NCBI GenBank assembly: GCA_944363605.1
Contig: CALVUM010000005.1
Location: forward strand, 1 to 48,006
Length of the DNA: 48,006 bases
Direction: 5' to 3'
From: an uncultured Bacilli bacterium
Lineage (GTDB): Bacteria > Bacillota_I > Bacilli_A > RF39 > UBA660
The first letter of the stretch is position 1. Each line of letters opens with the position of its first letter. Made by a program: the position numbers and the translations under genes. The notes beneath the pieces are model-generated. The model saw only the letters and a program-made list of their open reading frames with translations. It was not told the DNA's origin and ran no database searches. Shown here in pieces: positions 24,741-34,428 of this stretch.

Positions 24741-26369
24741 ATGCAAGAGATTCAAGTTACTTATCAAGGTAGAGTTCTTAAGGTAAGTAAAGGAACAACT
24801 TATTATGAGGTTTCCAAAAAACTAGGTTTAGAAGATACATTGGCAGCTCAGGTTGGTAATGAAGTTTTTTCTTTAGATTCTAAAATTTCAGAAAATTGTG
24901 AAGTTTCTTTTTTAGATGTTACTTCTTTAAATGGCTATAAAATTTATCAAGGCGCTTTGAAGTTTTTATTTTATGTTGCTGTAGTAGAGCTTTATCCAGA
25001 TGCTGAGGTGCAATTTTTACATAGTGTTCCAAAAGGAATATTAAGTGAAGTACGAACGACTCATAATTTGACAAGTGATGATGTTTCTAAAATTAAAGGG
25101 TATATGGCTTCTCTTGTTGAAAAAGAGGAACGTTTTTATCGTTATCATTTAGATAATCAAGATGCTTTTCATTATTTTAAAAATAAAAAGGAAGATGAAA
25201 AAGCTTATAATATTCAAAATGTCAGTAAAGAAGTTGTCACAATGTATCGTTTGCGTAATCACTTAAATTATTTTTATACGATGATGCCTTATGATACAAA
25301 AGTGATTAATCGCTTTGAATTAGTTTTTTTAGGTAGAAATCGTATTGTTTTAGTATGTCCTAATGTGACAAGTGGTAATCGAATTCCAGAATACGTTCAT
25401 TATGAAAATATTGTGGCAAATTTTATGTCGACGAAAAAATGGTTACGAAATATGCAAGTTCCTTATTTATCAGATATGAATTATTTAGTGAGTACTTCAA
25501 AAATTCAAGATTTTATTTATTCTAATGAGATTTTGTATGAGGAAGATTTGATAAGAGCTTGTGATAAAGTAATTTCGATGAGAGATGCACGGTTGGTTTT
25601 GATTGCTGGACCTTCTTCCAGTGGAAAAACAACGACTATGAAAAGGATAAGTGCGATTTTACGAAGTCGAGGGTATGATCCAATCGGTTTATCGACAGAT
25701 GACTTTTTTGTAGATCGTAAGGATACTCCTAAAAATGATAAGGGAGAGTATGACTATGAGTGTTTGCAAGCTATTGATTTGGAATTGTTTAATAAGACTT
25801 TACAAGAACTCTTAAATGGGAAAACGGTTAATATTCCAGAATATGATTTTATAAATGGTGAAAAAGTTTTTAAAGGAAAAAATGCTTGTTTGAAAGAGAA
25901 TAGTATTTTACTTGTTGAAGGACTTCATTGTTTAAATGATGATTTAATTCCTTATATTGATTCTAAATATAAATTTAAGATTTATTTAAGTCCATTTATT
26001 CCGCTTAATATTGATCGACATAATTATATTTCGACTTTGGATTTACGTTTAATAAGGAGAATTGTTCGAGATAACCGAACTAGGGGAAAAAGAGTAGATC
26101 AAACAATTGCGGAATGGCAGGTTGTTCGTTCTGGAGAAGAAAAATACATTTTCCCTTATGTTTATCAAGCAGATATGATTATTAATACAGCTCTTGCTTA
26201 TGAAATTGGTGTTTTAAAAGTTTATGCCGACCCACTTTTGTTTTCGGTTGGTGTGGATAGTAAATATTATAGTGAATCAAGAAGGTTAATTGATTATTTA
26301 CAGGTGTTTTTTACCATTCCATCTGATTTTGTACCTAAAGATTCGGTTTTACGAGAATTTATTGGTTAA
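24741..26369 (+). CDS. Nucleoside (uridine) kinase with N-terminal TGS and tRNA-synthetase-like domains
   Basis: A 542-residue protein. The N-terminus is a TGS-like ubiquitin fold (MQEIQVTYQGRVLKVSKGTTY), the middle resembles the threonyl-tRNA-synthetase second domain, and the C-terminal half is a P-loop kinase: Walker A GPSSSGKTTT (about residue 290), STDDFFVDR and RRIVRDNRTRG. This fusion is common in Firmicutes as a nucleoside kinase and probably phosphorylates uridine or a related nucleoside. Why it carries synthetase-like domains is unknown. AGGAG precedes ATG 24741. Confidence 0.88.
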   Translation: MQEIQVTYQGRVLKVSKGTTYYEVSKKLGLEDTLAAQVGNEVFSLDSKISENCEVSFLDVTSLNGYKIYQGALKFLFYVAVVELYPDAEVQFLHSVPKGILSEVRTTHNLTSDDVSKIKGYMASLVEKEERFYRYHLDNQDAFHYFKNKKEDEKAYNIQNVSKEVVTMYRLRNHLNYFYTMMPYDTKVINRFELVFLGRNRIVLVCPNVTSGNRIPEYVHYENIVANFMSTKKWLRNMQVPYLSDMNYLVSTSKIQDFIYSNEILYEEDLIRACDKVISMRDARLVLIAGPSSSGKTTTMKRISAILRSRGYDPIGLSTDDFFVDRKDTPKNDKGEYDYECLQAIDLELFNKTLQELLNGKTVNIPEYDFINGEKVFKGKNACLKENSILLVEGLHCLNDDLIPYIDSKYKFKIYLSPFIPLNIDRHNYISTLDLRLIRRIVRDNRTRGKRVDQTIAEWQVVRSGEEKYIFPYVYQADMIINTALAYEIGVLKVYADPLLFSVGVDSKYYSESRRLIDYLQVFFTIPSDFVPKDSVLREFIG

Positions 26370-26408
26370 GCCTGTTATAATTAAATTAGGAAAAAGGAGA
26401 TAGATAAA

Positions 26409-27410
26409 ATGATTAAGGTTGCTATTAATGGGTTTGGAAGAATTGGAAGGCTTGCTTTTCGACAAATGATTACTGGAACGGATTTTGATGTTGTGGCGAT
26501 TAACGATTTAACAAGTGCAGAGGATTTAGCGTATTTGCTTAAATATGATACGAATCATCGAAGATTTCATGAAGATAAAATTTGGAGTGTGGATAACTGT
26601 TTGGTTATCAACAATGTTAAAAAGATTCCGGTTTATGCTGAAAAAGATCCAGCTAATTTACCTTGGAAAGAATTAGGTGTAGATCTAGTTTTAGAATGTA
26701 CGGGATTATTTACTAAGTTAGAGGATGCAAGAAAGCATATTGAAGCAGGCGCAAAAAAAGTGTTGATATCTGCTCCTGGTAAGGGTGAAATGAAGACGGT
26801 TGTCTATGGAGTAAATGATTCTATTTTAGATGGAACTGAAGATGTTGTTTCGGCTGCTTCTTGTACTACTAATTGTTTAGCGCCGGTTCTTTCTGTTTTA
26901 GATAAAGAATTCGGCATTGTTAAAGGATATATGAGTACGATTCATGCATATACCAATGATCAAGTTACTTTAGATATTGCTCATAAAAAAGGTTTTGCTT
27001 CTAGAAGAGGAAGAGCGTGTGCGATGAATATTATTCCTGCAAGTACCGGGGCTGCAAGCGCGATTGGAAAAGTTTTACCAAATTTAGAAGGAAAGTTAAA
27101 TGGAGTAGCGTATCGCGTTCCTGTTAGCGATGGGTCGATGATTGATTTGGTTTTGGAGCTTGATAAAAATGTTACTGTGGATGAAATTAATCGGATTTTA
27201 GAAAAAAACGCAAATGACACTTTGAAAGTTACGAATGATCCAATAGTATCTAGTGATGTTATTGGTGTGAAATGTGGTGCCTTAGTAGATATGCGTTTGA
27301 CTACTGTTTTAGAAGTAGATGGTAAGCAAATGATTAAAGTAGTTGCTTGGTATGATAATGAAATGGGTTATACAACTCAAATGATGAAAACGGCTAAAAA
27401 AATGTTTTAA
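26409..27410 (+). CDS. gap: Glyceraldehyde-3-phosphate dehydrogenase
   Basis: A 333-residue enzyme of glycolysis. The NAD fold starts KVAINGFGRIGRLAFRQM and the active-site motif ASCTTNC places the catalytic Cys at residue 152, with the base His in the following HAYTNDQ region. The VAWYDNEMGYT end is typical. AAGGAG lies before ATG 26409. pgk and tpi, usual neighbours, are 4 kb downstream beyond an ABC exporter and a broken repeat gene. Confidence 0.97.
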   Translation: MIKVAINGFGRIGRLAFRQMITGTDFDVVAINDLTSAEDLAYLLKYDTNHRRFHEDKIWSVDNCLVINNVKKIPVYAEKDPANLPWKELGVDLVLECTGLFTKLEDARKHIEAGAKKVLISAPGKGEMKTVVYGVNDSILDGTEDVVSAASCTTNCLAPVLSVLDKEFGIVKGYMSTIHAYTNDQVTLDIAHKKGFASRRGRACAMNIIPASTGAASAIGKVLPNLEGKLNGVAYRVPVSDGSMIDLVLELDKNVTVDEINRILEKNANDTLKVTNDPIVSSDVIGVKCGALVDMRLTTVLEVDGKQMIKVVAWYDNEMGYTTQMMKTAKKMF

Positions 27411-27427
27411 AAAAATGGGAGTTTGTT

Positions 27428-29074
27428 ATGGGGTATTCTATATATGTTTCTGATGTTACAAAGTATGTGAGAAAGAAAAAGAGAATTTTAAATAATGTTT
27501 GTTTATCTATTCCTCAAAATTCGTTTACAGCTATTGTAGGTATGTCTGGGGCTGGGAAGACAACGCTTTTAAATTTGTTAAGTGGTTATGATACAGAATA
27601 TTCTGGAGAAATTTTGTATCATAATTTTGATTTAAAAATCAATGATTTACGAAGTGATATTTCTTATGTTCCTCAAAAAGAAATATTACATAAGGATTTA
27701 ACTTTATGGGAAGAGCTTTGGTATAGTGCAAAATTAAAAATAAAGAATCTTTCTAATTCAGATTTAAAAGAACGAATAAAAACTATTATAGATTCTTTAG
27801 AATTAAATGGTTTAGAAAATGTTTTTATTAAAAATTTAAGTGGTGGTGAACAAAAAAGATTATCGATCGCTATTTTACTTATTACTAAACCTAAAGTGTT
27901 AATCTTAGATGAGCCTACGAGTGGTCTTGATTTAAATATTGCGAATAAGCTAATGAAGCTTTTGAAGAGGATTAGTCAAGATGGGACTACAATAATTATT
28001 TCAGCTCATACTGTTTCTGATTTAAAAGATTGTGATCAAGTAGTTTTTATGGGACAAAATGGAGCTATTTGTTACGTTGGGAAATATACAGATAGTTTTT
28101 CCTATTTTAAAGTGGAAGATTTTGTGGATATTTATGAACTTTTAAAAACGAAAACAGATATGTATAGTAAAAAGTATTTGAAAACATTTAAAAAAGAGCG
28201 AAGAGTTTTAGAAAAATATGTTAGAAAGGATGATGGGGTTTCTTTTTTTACCTTAGTATTTTATCAGGTTTTTCGATGTTTTAAAATTATATGGCATGAT
28301 AAATTGCTATTGTTTTTGAATTTTTTATTGGGGATAGTTATTGCTTTTTTAATTAATTTAGCTGTTCCAGTAGATGGGTTAATGCGCTACGATTCTGCTA
28401 AAATTGTTTTATTTGCAGTTATTTGTGCAAGTATGTGGATTGGGATTTTTAATTCGGTTCAAGAAATTGTTAAAGAAAAGGCATTGGTAAAACAGGAATA
28501 TATGGCTAATGTACATTTGTCTTCTTATATAACTTCTAAGATTGTTGTATATTTGTTAATAGCTATTTTTCAGGCTATTTCATTTATGATTGTTTTGTTG
28601 TTCCATTTTGAAACTTTTCAAGAAGGATTACTTTTTTCTTCTATTTTTTTGGAATATGTTTTGCATTTTGTTGTAATTAATTTTTCTTCTTGTATGTTGG
28701 GATTGTTTATTTCTACTATTTGTAAAAAACGAGAATATACTTTACTTATAGTTACTATTTATATGATGGCTCAGCTTATTTTTTCTGGAGTTTTATTACC
28801 TATCGAAGGAATGGGTAAATGTATTCAAATTTTTATTTTAAGTAAATATGCTATCTCAGGATTAGGAAGCACATCTAATTTGATTTATGTTTTAGAAAAT
28901 AGTACTTTTCATGGGGTTTCTCCGGTTTTACTTTTTGGCGAGGAAGCATATGATTTTTTTCAATATGAAATGAGTTTTGTGATAGAAAATATTGGGATTT
29001 TATTATTATTTGCTTTAGTTTTTGCTTTATTAACTTTTATAATTATTAAACCAATTATTAAACATTTTAAATAA
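27428..29074 (+). CDS. ABCG-like fused ABC exporter (ATPase plus permease)
   Basis: A 548-residue half-transporter. The N-terminal ATPase has Walker A GMSGAGKT (38-45), signature NLSGGEQKR and Walker B VLILDEPTSGLD. The C-terminal part (about 290-545) has six hydrophobic helices of the ABC-2/ABCG type (LLLFLNFLLGIVIAFLINLA, and others). Order ATPase-then-membrane matches White/ABCG half-transporters, which dimerise. The substrate is unknown. It starts 17 bp after gap and precedes a small membrane protein, which could be a partner. Confidence 0.87.
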   Translation: MGYSIYVSDVTKYVRKKKRILNNVCLSIPQNSFTAIVGMSGAGKTTLLNLLSGYDTEYSGEILYHNFDLKINDLRSDISYVPQKEILHKDLTLWEELWYSAKLKIKNLSNSDLKERIKTIIDSLELNGLENVFIKNLSGGEQKRLSIAILLITKPKVLILDEPTSGLDLNIANKLMKLLKRISQDGTTIIISAHTVSDLKDCDQVVFMGQNGAICYVGKYTDSFSYFKVEDFVDIYELLKTKTDMYSKKYLKTFKKERRVLEKYVRKDDGVSFFTLVFYQVFRCFKIIWHDKLLLFLNFLLGIVIAFLINLAVPVDGLMRYDSAKIVLFAVICASMWIGIFNSVQEIVKEKALVKQEYMANVHLSSYITSKIVVYLLIAIFQAISFMIVLLFHFETFQEGLLFSSIFLEYVLHFVVINFSSCMLGLFISTICKKREYTLLIVTIYMMAQLIFSGVLLPIEGMGKCIQIFILSKYAISGLGSTSNLIYVLENSTFHGVSPVLLFGEEAYDFFQYEMSFVIENIGILLLFALVFALLTFIIIKPIIKHFK

Positions 29075-29100
29075 TTTTTTAAAAGAATGGGTGATGATTT

Positions 29101-29454
29101 TTGGAAAAGTTGAAAATAAATATTGCTTGTGGAATTATAGATATTCTCGCATCTTTTTTTTATTTTTTTTCTTTGTTTTTAATTGGAACTTTTACTGGTG
29201 CTATTGGTGCTTCTGATGGAACTGAGGTTTTAAGTCAAATGCTTTTAATTTTTTCTATTATTGCGATTGTAATGCATTTTGTATCTTTTTTTCAATCTAA
29301 AAAAGTACATATTCGGTTAGTAGGTTCTATATTAGGTTTAATTGGTCATGGAATTTACTTGCTTTCGGGAGCATATTTTGGATGGCTAGCTATGATTTTT
29401 ACTATAATCTCTTCTGTTTTTCTTTTTAAAGATAATCATTATTCTGTTTTATAA
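29101..29454 (+). CDS. Small four-helix membrane protein
   Basis: A 117-residue protein made almost wholly of hydrophobic helices (IIDILASFFYFFSLFLIGTF, MLLIFSIIAIVMHFVSFF, LVGSILGLIGHGIYLLSG, WLAMIFTIISSVFLF). No family is recognised. TTG 29101 is the likely start, with GGGTGATG upstream. It lies 26 bp after the ABC exporter and may be co-transcribed. Confidence 0.65.
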   Translation: MEKLKINIACGIIDILASFFYFFSLFLIGTFTGAIGASDGTEVLSQMLLIFSIIAIVMHFVSFFQSKKVHIRLVGSILGLIGHGIYLLSGAYFGWLAMIFTIISSVFLFKDNHYSVL

Positions 29455-29521
29455 TAGTAAATTTAAATTTTTGTATATTTTTATATAAAGTATAACTTAA
29501 TTTTTAGTTATATTTTTTTTC

Positions 29522-29549
29522 TTGACTTATTTAGGATATTATATATAAT
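29522..29549 (+). promoter_or_regulatory. Promoter of the WG-repeat gene
   Basis: TTGACT (29522-29527), 16 bp, TATAAT (29544-29549), followed by GGAGG 9 nt before ATG 29573. A good sigma-A-type match. Confidence 0.65.
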
Positions 29550-29572
29550 ATATTGAAAATTGGAGGTAAATT

Positions 29573-31535
29573 ATGTTTTCGTTTAGAGATGTTGTAGTTT
29601 TAGAGAAAGATGATGAAATAAAAGAAATTGATGGAAAAAATTTTAAGGCTGAAGAAAATTTGGGTTGGCGTATAAAAAGTATGTTGTATAAAATAAAAAT
29701 TCAAGATGATTTTGTTTCTTTTTCATCGCCAATATCAGTTAACAGAATTAAATAAAAATGATGATCAAGAAAGAAGCTTTAAAAAAAAGAAAGGAATAGC
29801 TTTAAAAATAAATTGTCAAAGTATTTATGAAGACGTCGAACCACTTTCTTGTGGATTAACACAAGTTTGTAGAAATGGAAATTTTGGGGTGATAAATGAT
29901 AAATGCGAAGAAATCGTAAAATGTCAATATGATGAAGTTTGTGATTTTGAAAATGGCATGGCAGCAGTTTGTAGAGATGGTAAAAAGGGTTTTGTAAATA
30001 CTAAAGGCGAAGAAATTGTAAAATGCCAATATGATAAAGTTTCTGATTTTCATGGAGGCGTGGCACAGGTTTGCAGAGGTGATAAATGGGGTTTTGTAAA
30101 TACTAAAGGCGAAGAATTTGTAAAATGTCAATATGAGGAAGTTTGTGATTTTAAAAATGGTATGGCAGCAGTTTGTAGGGATGGTAAAAAGGGTTTTGTA
30201 AATACTAAAGGTGAAGAAATCGTAAAATGCCAATATGATCATGTTTTGAATTTTCATGAAGGTGTGGCAAGGGTTTACAGAGATGGTAAATGGGGTTTTG
30301 TAAATACTAAAGGCGAAGAATTTGTAAAATATCAATATGATGAAGTTTATAGTTTTTATAATGGCATGGCAGCAGTTTGTAGAGATGGTAAATGGGGTTT
30401 TGTAAATACCCAAGGTGAAGAAATCATAAAATGCCAATACGATAAAGTTAGGGATTTTTATAATGGCATAGCAGCTGTTTGTAAAAAAGGAAAATGGTAT
30501 TTTATAAATACAAAAAATGAGAAAGTCGTAAAACGTCAATACGATAAAGTTTGTGTTTTGGAAGATGGCATAGCAACGGTTTGTAAAAATGAAAAATGGG
30601 GTTTGGTAAATGATAAATGCGAAATAATCGTAAAATGCCAATGTGATAGAGTTTGTGTTTTGGAAGATGGCATAGTAGCGGTTTGTAAAAAAGGAAAATG
30701 GGGTTTTGTAAATATTCAAGGCGAAGAAATTGTAAAATGTCAATATGATATAGTTTGGGCTTTTGAAAATGGCATGTCAAAGGTTTGTAGAGATGGTAAA
30801 TGGGGTTTTGTAAATACTAAAGGTGAAGAAATCGTAAAATGCCAATATGATAGAGTTCGGGCTTTTGAAAATGGTATGGCAGCAGTTTGTAGAGATGGTA
30901 AATGGGGTTTTGTAAATATCCAAGGTGAAGAATTTGTAAAATGTCAATATGAGGAAGTTTCTGATTTTATAAATGGCATGGCAGAAGTTTGTAGGGATGG
31001 TAAAAAGGGTTTTGTAAATACTAAAAGCGAAGAATTTGTAAAATGTCAATATGATGAAGTTTTTGCTTTTGAAAATGGCATGGCACAGGTTCGCAGAGGT
31101 GATAAATGGGGTTTTGTAAATACCCAAGGTGAAGAAATCGTAAAATGTCAATGATGTGGTTTATGATTTTTATAAAGGCATGGCAGACGTTCTTAAAGAG
31201 GATAAATGGGGTATCGTAAATAAAAATGGAGTTTTGGTTCTTCCTTGTGTTTTTGACATGGTGTTAATTATAAATGAAAATCTGGTTGCTGGAGAAAAAA
31301 ATGGAAAATGGTGTTTTTATGATAAGAATGGTAATCAGTTTTTAAGAACTACTTATATTGAAAAAATAAAGGATTTACTTTATTTAGATAAAGAAATAAA
31401 AATTGATGAAACTCGTGAATGTTTGGTTTATCTTTCTATAATAATGATATTTGGTTTGATAAAGTGCAAGAAAGAGAAGATTTTGTTGAGCAGTTAAGTG
31501 TTGATCATGATTTTTCATTAAAGAGAGTTAGTTAA
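29573..31535 (+). pseudogene. WG-repeat protein gene broken by three frameshifts
   Basis: With a promoter and GGAGG, translation would start at ATG 29573, but three phase changes interrupt the frame. (1) Between 29706 and 29755 the N-terminal 60-codon frame ends at TAA while the repeat frame continues. (2) At about 31151 two bases are missing from a repeat, since CAATATGAT reads CAATGAT. (3) At about 31444 a missing base separates the last segment, which would end with TAA at 31533-31535. The repeat body has about 14 units of 34 residues (GKWGFVNTKGEEIVKCQYD-type, WG repeats). Such proteins often act in surface or interaction roles. No signal peptide is seen. Sequencing errors are an alternative explanation. 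Confidence 0.75.
29887..31240 (+). repeat. About 14 tandem 102-bp WG-repeat units
   Basis: GGTTTTGTAAATACTAAAGG or a close variant recurs every 102 bp (at about 29989, 30091, 30193, and so on to 31213). The units are very similar at DNA level, which points to recent homogenisation or duplication. Unit near 30499-30700 are the most diverged. There are no spacers, so this is not a CRISPR array. Confidence 0.85.
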
Positions 31536-31546
31536 ATTGTAAAGAA

Positions 31547-31575
31547 TTGCTAATTTCTTTTTTTTTGGGTATAAT
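31547..31575 (+). promoter_or_regulatory. Promoter of pgk-tpiA
   Basis: TTGCTA (31547-31552), 17 bp, TATAAT (31570-31575), 24 bp before the pgk start. Confidence 0.6.
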
Positions 31576-31599
31576 ATTTTTGGATAGTAGGGGATGAAA

Positions 31600-32811
31600 A
31601 TGAAAGTTTGTTTGCAAAATATGAATGTTCGAAATAAAAGAGTTGTTTTGCGGGTGGATTATAATGTTCCGGTTATGAACAATCAAATATTAGATGATTC
31701 AAAAATTAAAGAAACTTTGGAAACAATTTTTTATTTGCTTAATGAAAATTGTCAAATTGTGATATTAAGTCATTTTGGAAAGATTCGTAATGAATTTGAT
31801 AAGAAGAAATATTCTTTAGAAATCGTAGCTAAGAAATTACAAGAACTTATTCAGCAAGAAGTTTATTTTTCAAAAGTTAATTTTGGGCCAGAAGTTCTAG
31901 AAAGAGTTCAAGCGATGAAACCTAAAGAAGTTTTGATGTTAGAAAATACTCGATTTATGGATTATCCAAAAAAACTAGAAAGTAAATGTGATTCTCAACT
32001 TGCTTTGTTTTGGTCTAAGTTGGGAAGTGTTTTTGTAAATGATGCTTTTGCAACTGCTCATAGACGTCATGCTTCTACTTATGGTATATCAACTTATATT
32101 CCTAGTTGTATAGGATTTTTAATGCAAAAAGAAATTGGAATGTTGGATCGATTAGTTGTTCATGCGATTCATCCTTTTACTGTTATTATGGGTGGAGCTA
32201 AAATGGATGATAAAATTACTTTAATAGAGTCATTACTTCCCAAATGTGAACATTTATTATGTGGCGGTGGAATTGCTAATACTTGTCTAAAGGCGTTGGG
32301 ATTTAATGTTGGTGAATCGATTGTTTCTGAAAATCCTGAAGTGTTAGAAAAAGTAAAAAAAATTCTTTTAGAATATAAAGACAAAATTATGCTTCCTTTG
32401 GATGGTATTGTTGGAAGTACATATGATAAAAATTATGTGAAATATAAGTTGATTGATCAAGTGGAAGATAATGATATTATATATGATATTGGGATGAAAA
32501 CTTTACAAAAATATCAAAAAGTGATTGAGGATAGTCAGACCATTTTTTTAAATGGAACAGTTGGACTTTATGAGGATATGCGTTTTGCTAATGGCTCTAA
32601 AGAACTTTTGCGCATGATCACCCAATCTAAAGCTGTTAGTGTTTGTGGTGGAGGGGATTCTGCTTCAAGTGCTCGAAATTTTGGCTTTGGAAATAAATTT
32701 ACTTATATTTCATCTGGAGGAGGCGCGACACTTGAATATTTAGCTAGTGGACATTTAGTTGCGTTAGATGCAATAAGAGAGGAGAGTACCATTGAAACCC
32801 TTGATATGTAA
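31600..32811 (+). CDS. pgk: Phosphoglycerate kinase
   Basis: A 403-residue glycolytic kinase. The N-terminal substrate motifs RVDYNVP and ILSHFGK are present, as are VNDAFATAHRRHAST and the C-terminal nucleotide segment GGGDSASS. Two starts are possible (31594 and 31600); ATG 31600 has better spacing to AGGGG. It overlaps tpiA by 20 nt. Length is normal, but several motifs (HFGK for HLGR) are slightly diverged. Confidence 0.95.
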   Translation: MKVCLQNMNVRNKRVVLRVDYNVPVMNNQILDDSKIKETLETIFYLLNENCQIVILSHFGKIRNEFDKKKYSLEIVAKKLQELIQQEVYFSKVNFGPEVLERVQAMKPKEVLMLENTRFMDYPKKLESKCDSQLALFWSKLGSVFVNDAFATAHRRHASTYGISTYIPSCIGFLMQKEIGMLDRLVVHAIHPFTVIMGGAKMDDKITLIESLLPKCEHLLCGGGIANTCLKALGFNVGESIVSENPEVLEKVKKILLEYKDKIMLPLDGIVGSTYDKNYVKYKLIDQVEDNDIIYDIGMKTLQKYQKVIEDSQTIFLNGTVGLYEDMRFANGSKELLRMITQSKAVSVCGGGDSASSARNFGFGNKFTYISSGGGATLEYLASGHLVALDAIREESTIETLDM

Positions 32812-33529
32812 TTTAAAAATGGAACATAATTTACAAGATATTTTAAAATATAAAAAAGAATTAGAAAATTGTATTGGTAGTTTTTCTTTAGTTGTTTGTC
32901 CACCTTTTTGCTATTTACCTGTCATGCATTCTAGATATTATAAAATTGGTGCGCAGGATGTTTCTCCATATGGTAATGGAAGTTATACAGGAAAGATTTC
33001 GGCTGAAACTTTGAAAAGTTTAGATGTATATGGTGTTTTAATTGGCCATAGTGAGATAGAAGAATCTTTTGAAAATAAATTAAAAAAATTACGCCGAGTT
33101 GTTAGTGAAGGAATGTATGCATATGTGCTTATTAGTGATACAAAAGAAGAGCATGATTATCAATATACCTATGTAAAATTGATGGGAAAAATTCGTGCTT
33201 ATTTGTCACGAGTTTTGCCAAAAGATTATAAGAATATCACTTTTATTTATGAACCTTTTTGGTTAATTGGAGGAAATAATGCAATTGATTCTAAAGAGAT
33301 TGCTAATTTGTTTTATCAAATAAAGAAAGAATTACAATATGAATATCGTTTTAATTTTCCTTTGTTTTATGGTGGAGGGATTTCTTCTTCAAACATAAAA
33401 GAATTGTATGAAAATGATGTGATTGATGGTTTATTATTGGGAGGCTTTTGTAAAAGAGCGAAAAATGTTGTCAATTTTTTGCAAAGTGATGAGTTTTCGA
33501 CAAGATTAGACACAAGTATACATAACTAG
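32792..33529 (+). CDS. tpiA: Triose-phosphate isomerase, divergent
   Basis: A 245-residue TIM-barrel enzyme. The catalytic Lys in CNLKM, His in IGHSE and Glu in IYEPFW are all kept. Near them it is unusual: NWKM has become NLKM, GHSERR is GHSEIEE, loop 6 reads EPFWLIGGNNA, and the phosphate-binding YGGS is YGGG. TTG 32792 is the start, with GAGGAGAG upstream and a 20-nt overlap with pgk, so translation is probably coupled. Probably functional, though the changes may affect kinetics. Confidence 0.88.
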   Translation: MKPLICNLKMEHNLQDILKYKKELENCIGSFSLVVCPPFCYLPVMHSRYYKIGAQDVSPYGNGSYTGKISAETLKSLDVYGVLIGHSEIEESFENKLKKLRRVVSEGMYAYVLISDTKEEHDYQYTYVKLMGKIRAYLSRVLPKDYKNITFIYEPFWLIGGNNAIDSKEIANLFYQIKKELQYEYRFNFPLFYGGGISSSNIKELYENDVIDGLLLGGFCKRAKNVVNFLQSDEFSTRLDTSIHN

Positions 33530-33615
33530 ACAATATCTTCTCTAGTATTTTGACAAAATCTCTGTTACTATTAAGGTGCGTGTTGTAAAGAGGAAGTACT
33601 TAGAGGGAGAGAAAA

Positions 33616-34392
33616 ATGAAAGCAAAAATTAACGCATTAGTAGTAGATGACAGTATGGAGTTTACGAGTAGTGTTAAGGAGTATTTCAAAAACAACGCAG
33701 TTATTAATATTGTTGATGTAATATCAGATGGAGAGAAAGTAGCACCTTATCTTCAAGAACATCAAAATTCAGTTGATATTATTATTATGGATCTAATTAT
33801 GCCTGGCAAAGATGGTCTAGCTATATTAGAAGAATTACAAAAAATGAAAATAAAAAAGCATGTGATAATTTTATCTAGTTATCGAAAAGATTATACAATT
33901 CGGATGACAGCTCATTTTGATGTGGATTATTTTATGTTAAAACCATGTGATTTAGTATCTTTAGAAGCTAGAATTAAAGAAATTATGGTTGAAAATAAAA
34001 ATGAACTTTATGCTGAGAAGAAAGTTAGTCATGAGATTCAAATGCGTGTGACTGATTTATTACATACACTTGGGGTTCCATCACAAATTAAAGGATATCA
34101 ATATTTACGGGAAGGCATTTTAATGCTTTATCAGTCTACTGGTTTAATTGGTGGAATTACTAAAGAAGTTTATCCAGAAATTGCGCTTCGGTATAATACA
34201 ACTGCTTCTCGTGTGGAAAGAGCTATAAGACATGCGATTGAAGTTAGTTGGAATCGAGCTGATTATAATACCATGAATAAAATGTTTGGTCATAGTATTG
34301 ATTATGATCGTGCGAAACCTACAAATTCAGAATTTATGGTAACATTATCAGATGCTCTTCGTTTAGAGAATAATGCTTTATCTGTTTTTTAA
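33616..34392 (+). CDS. spo0A: Sporulation master regulator Spo0A
   Basis: A 258-residue response regulator. The receiver has D11-D12 and the phosphoacceptor D59 (IIIMDLIMPG). The C-terminal DNA-binding domain contains LHTLGVPSQIKGYQYLREGI, TKEVYPEIALRYNTTASRVERAIRHAIE and the NSEFMVTLSDALRL end, all diagnostic of Spo0A. It binds 0A boxes when phosphorylated. AGGGAG precedes ATG 33616. Usual neighbour spoIVB is absent; it sits between tpiA and an insertion sequence. Confidence 0.96.
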   Translation: MKAKINALVVDDSMEFTSSVKEYFKNNAVINIVDVISDGEKVAPYLQEHQNSVDIIIMDLIMPGKDGLAILEELQKMKIKKHVIILSSYRKDYTIRMTAHFDVDYFMLKPCDLVSLEARIKEIMVENKNELYAEKKVSHEIQMRVTDLLHTLGVPSQIKGYQYLREGILMLYQSTGLIGGITKEVYPEIALRYNTTASRVERAIRHAIEVSWNRADYNTMNKMFGHSIDYDRAKPTNSEFMVTLSDALRLENNALSVF

Positions 34393-34393
34393 T

Positions 34394-34416
34394 AAGTCCT
34401 AGTTGGACTTTTTTAC
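34394..34416 (+). terminator. Terminator of spo0A
   Basis: AAGTCC and GGACTT form a perfect 6-bp stem with a 5-nt loop, followed by a T-rich run. Confidence 0.75.
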
Positions 34417-34428
34417 TTTTTAGTAATT

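Noticed and set aside
29856-31151. Long minus-strand frames of 295 and 124 codons over the WG-repeat array
   Set aside because: The sense-strand repeat has a clear coding pattern, and a 102-bp period (a multiple of 3) keeps antisense frames open by repetition. They have no ribosome site.
29887-31240. Tandem array as a CRISPR
   Set aside because: Units are 102 bp, contiguous, coding and without unique spacers.
33525-33546. ACTAGA/TCTAGT stem-loop after tpiA as terminator, and a possible 0A box in TTTTGACAAAA
   Set aside because: The stem is short with only ATTTTG following, and the 0A-box match is imperfect; neither can be supported alone.
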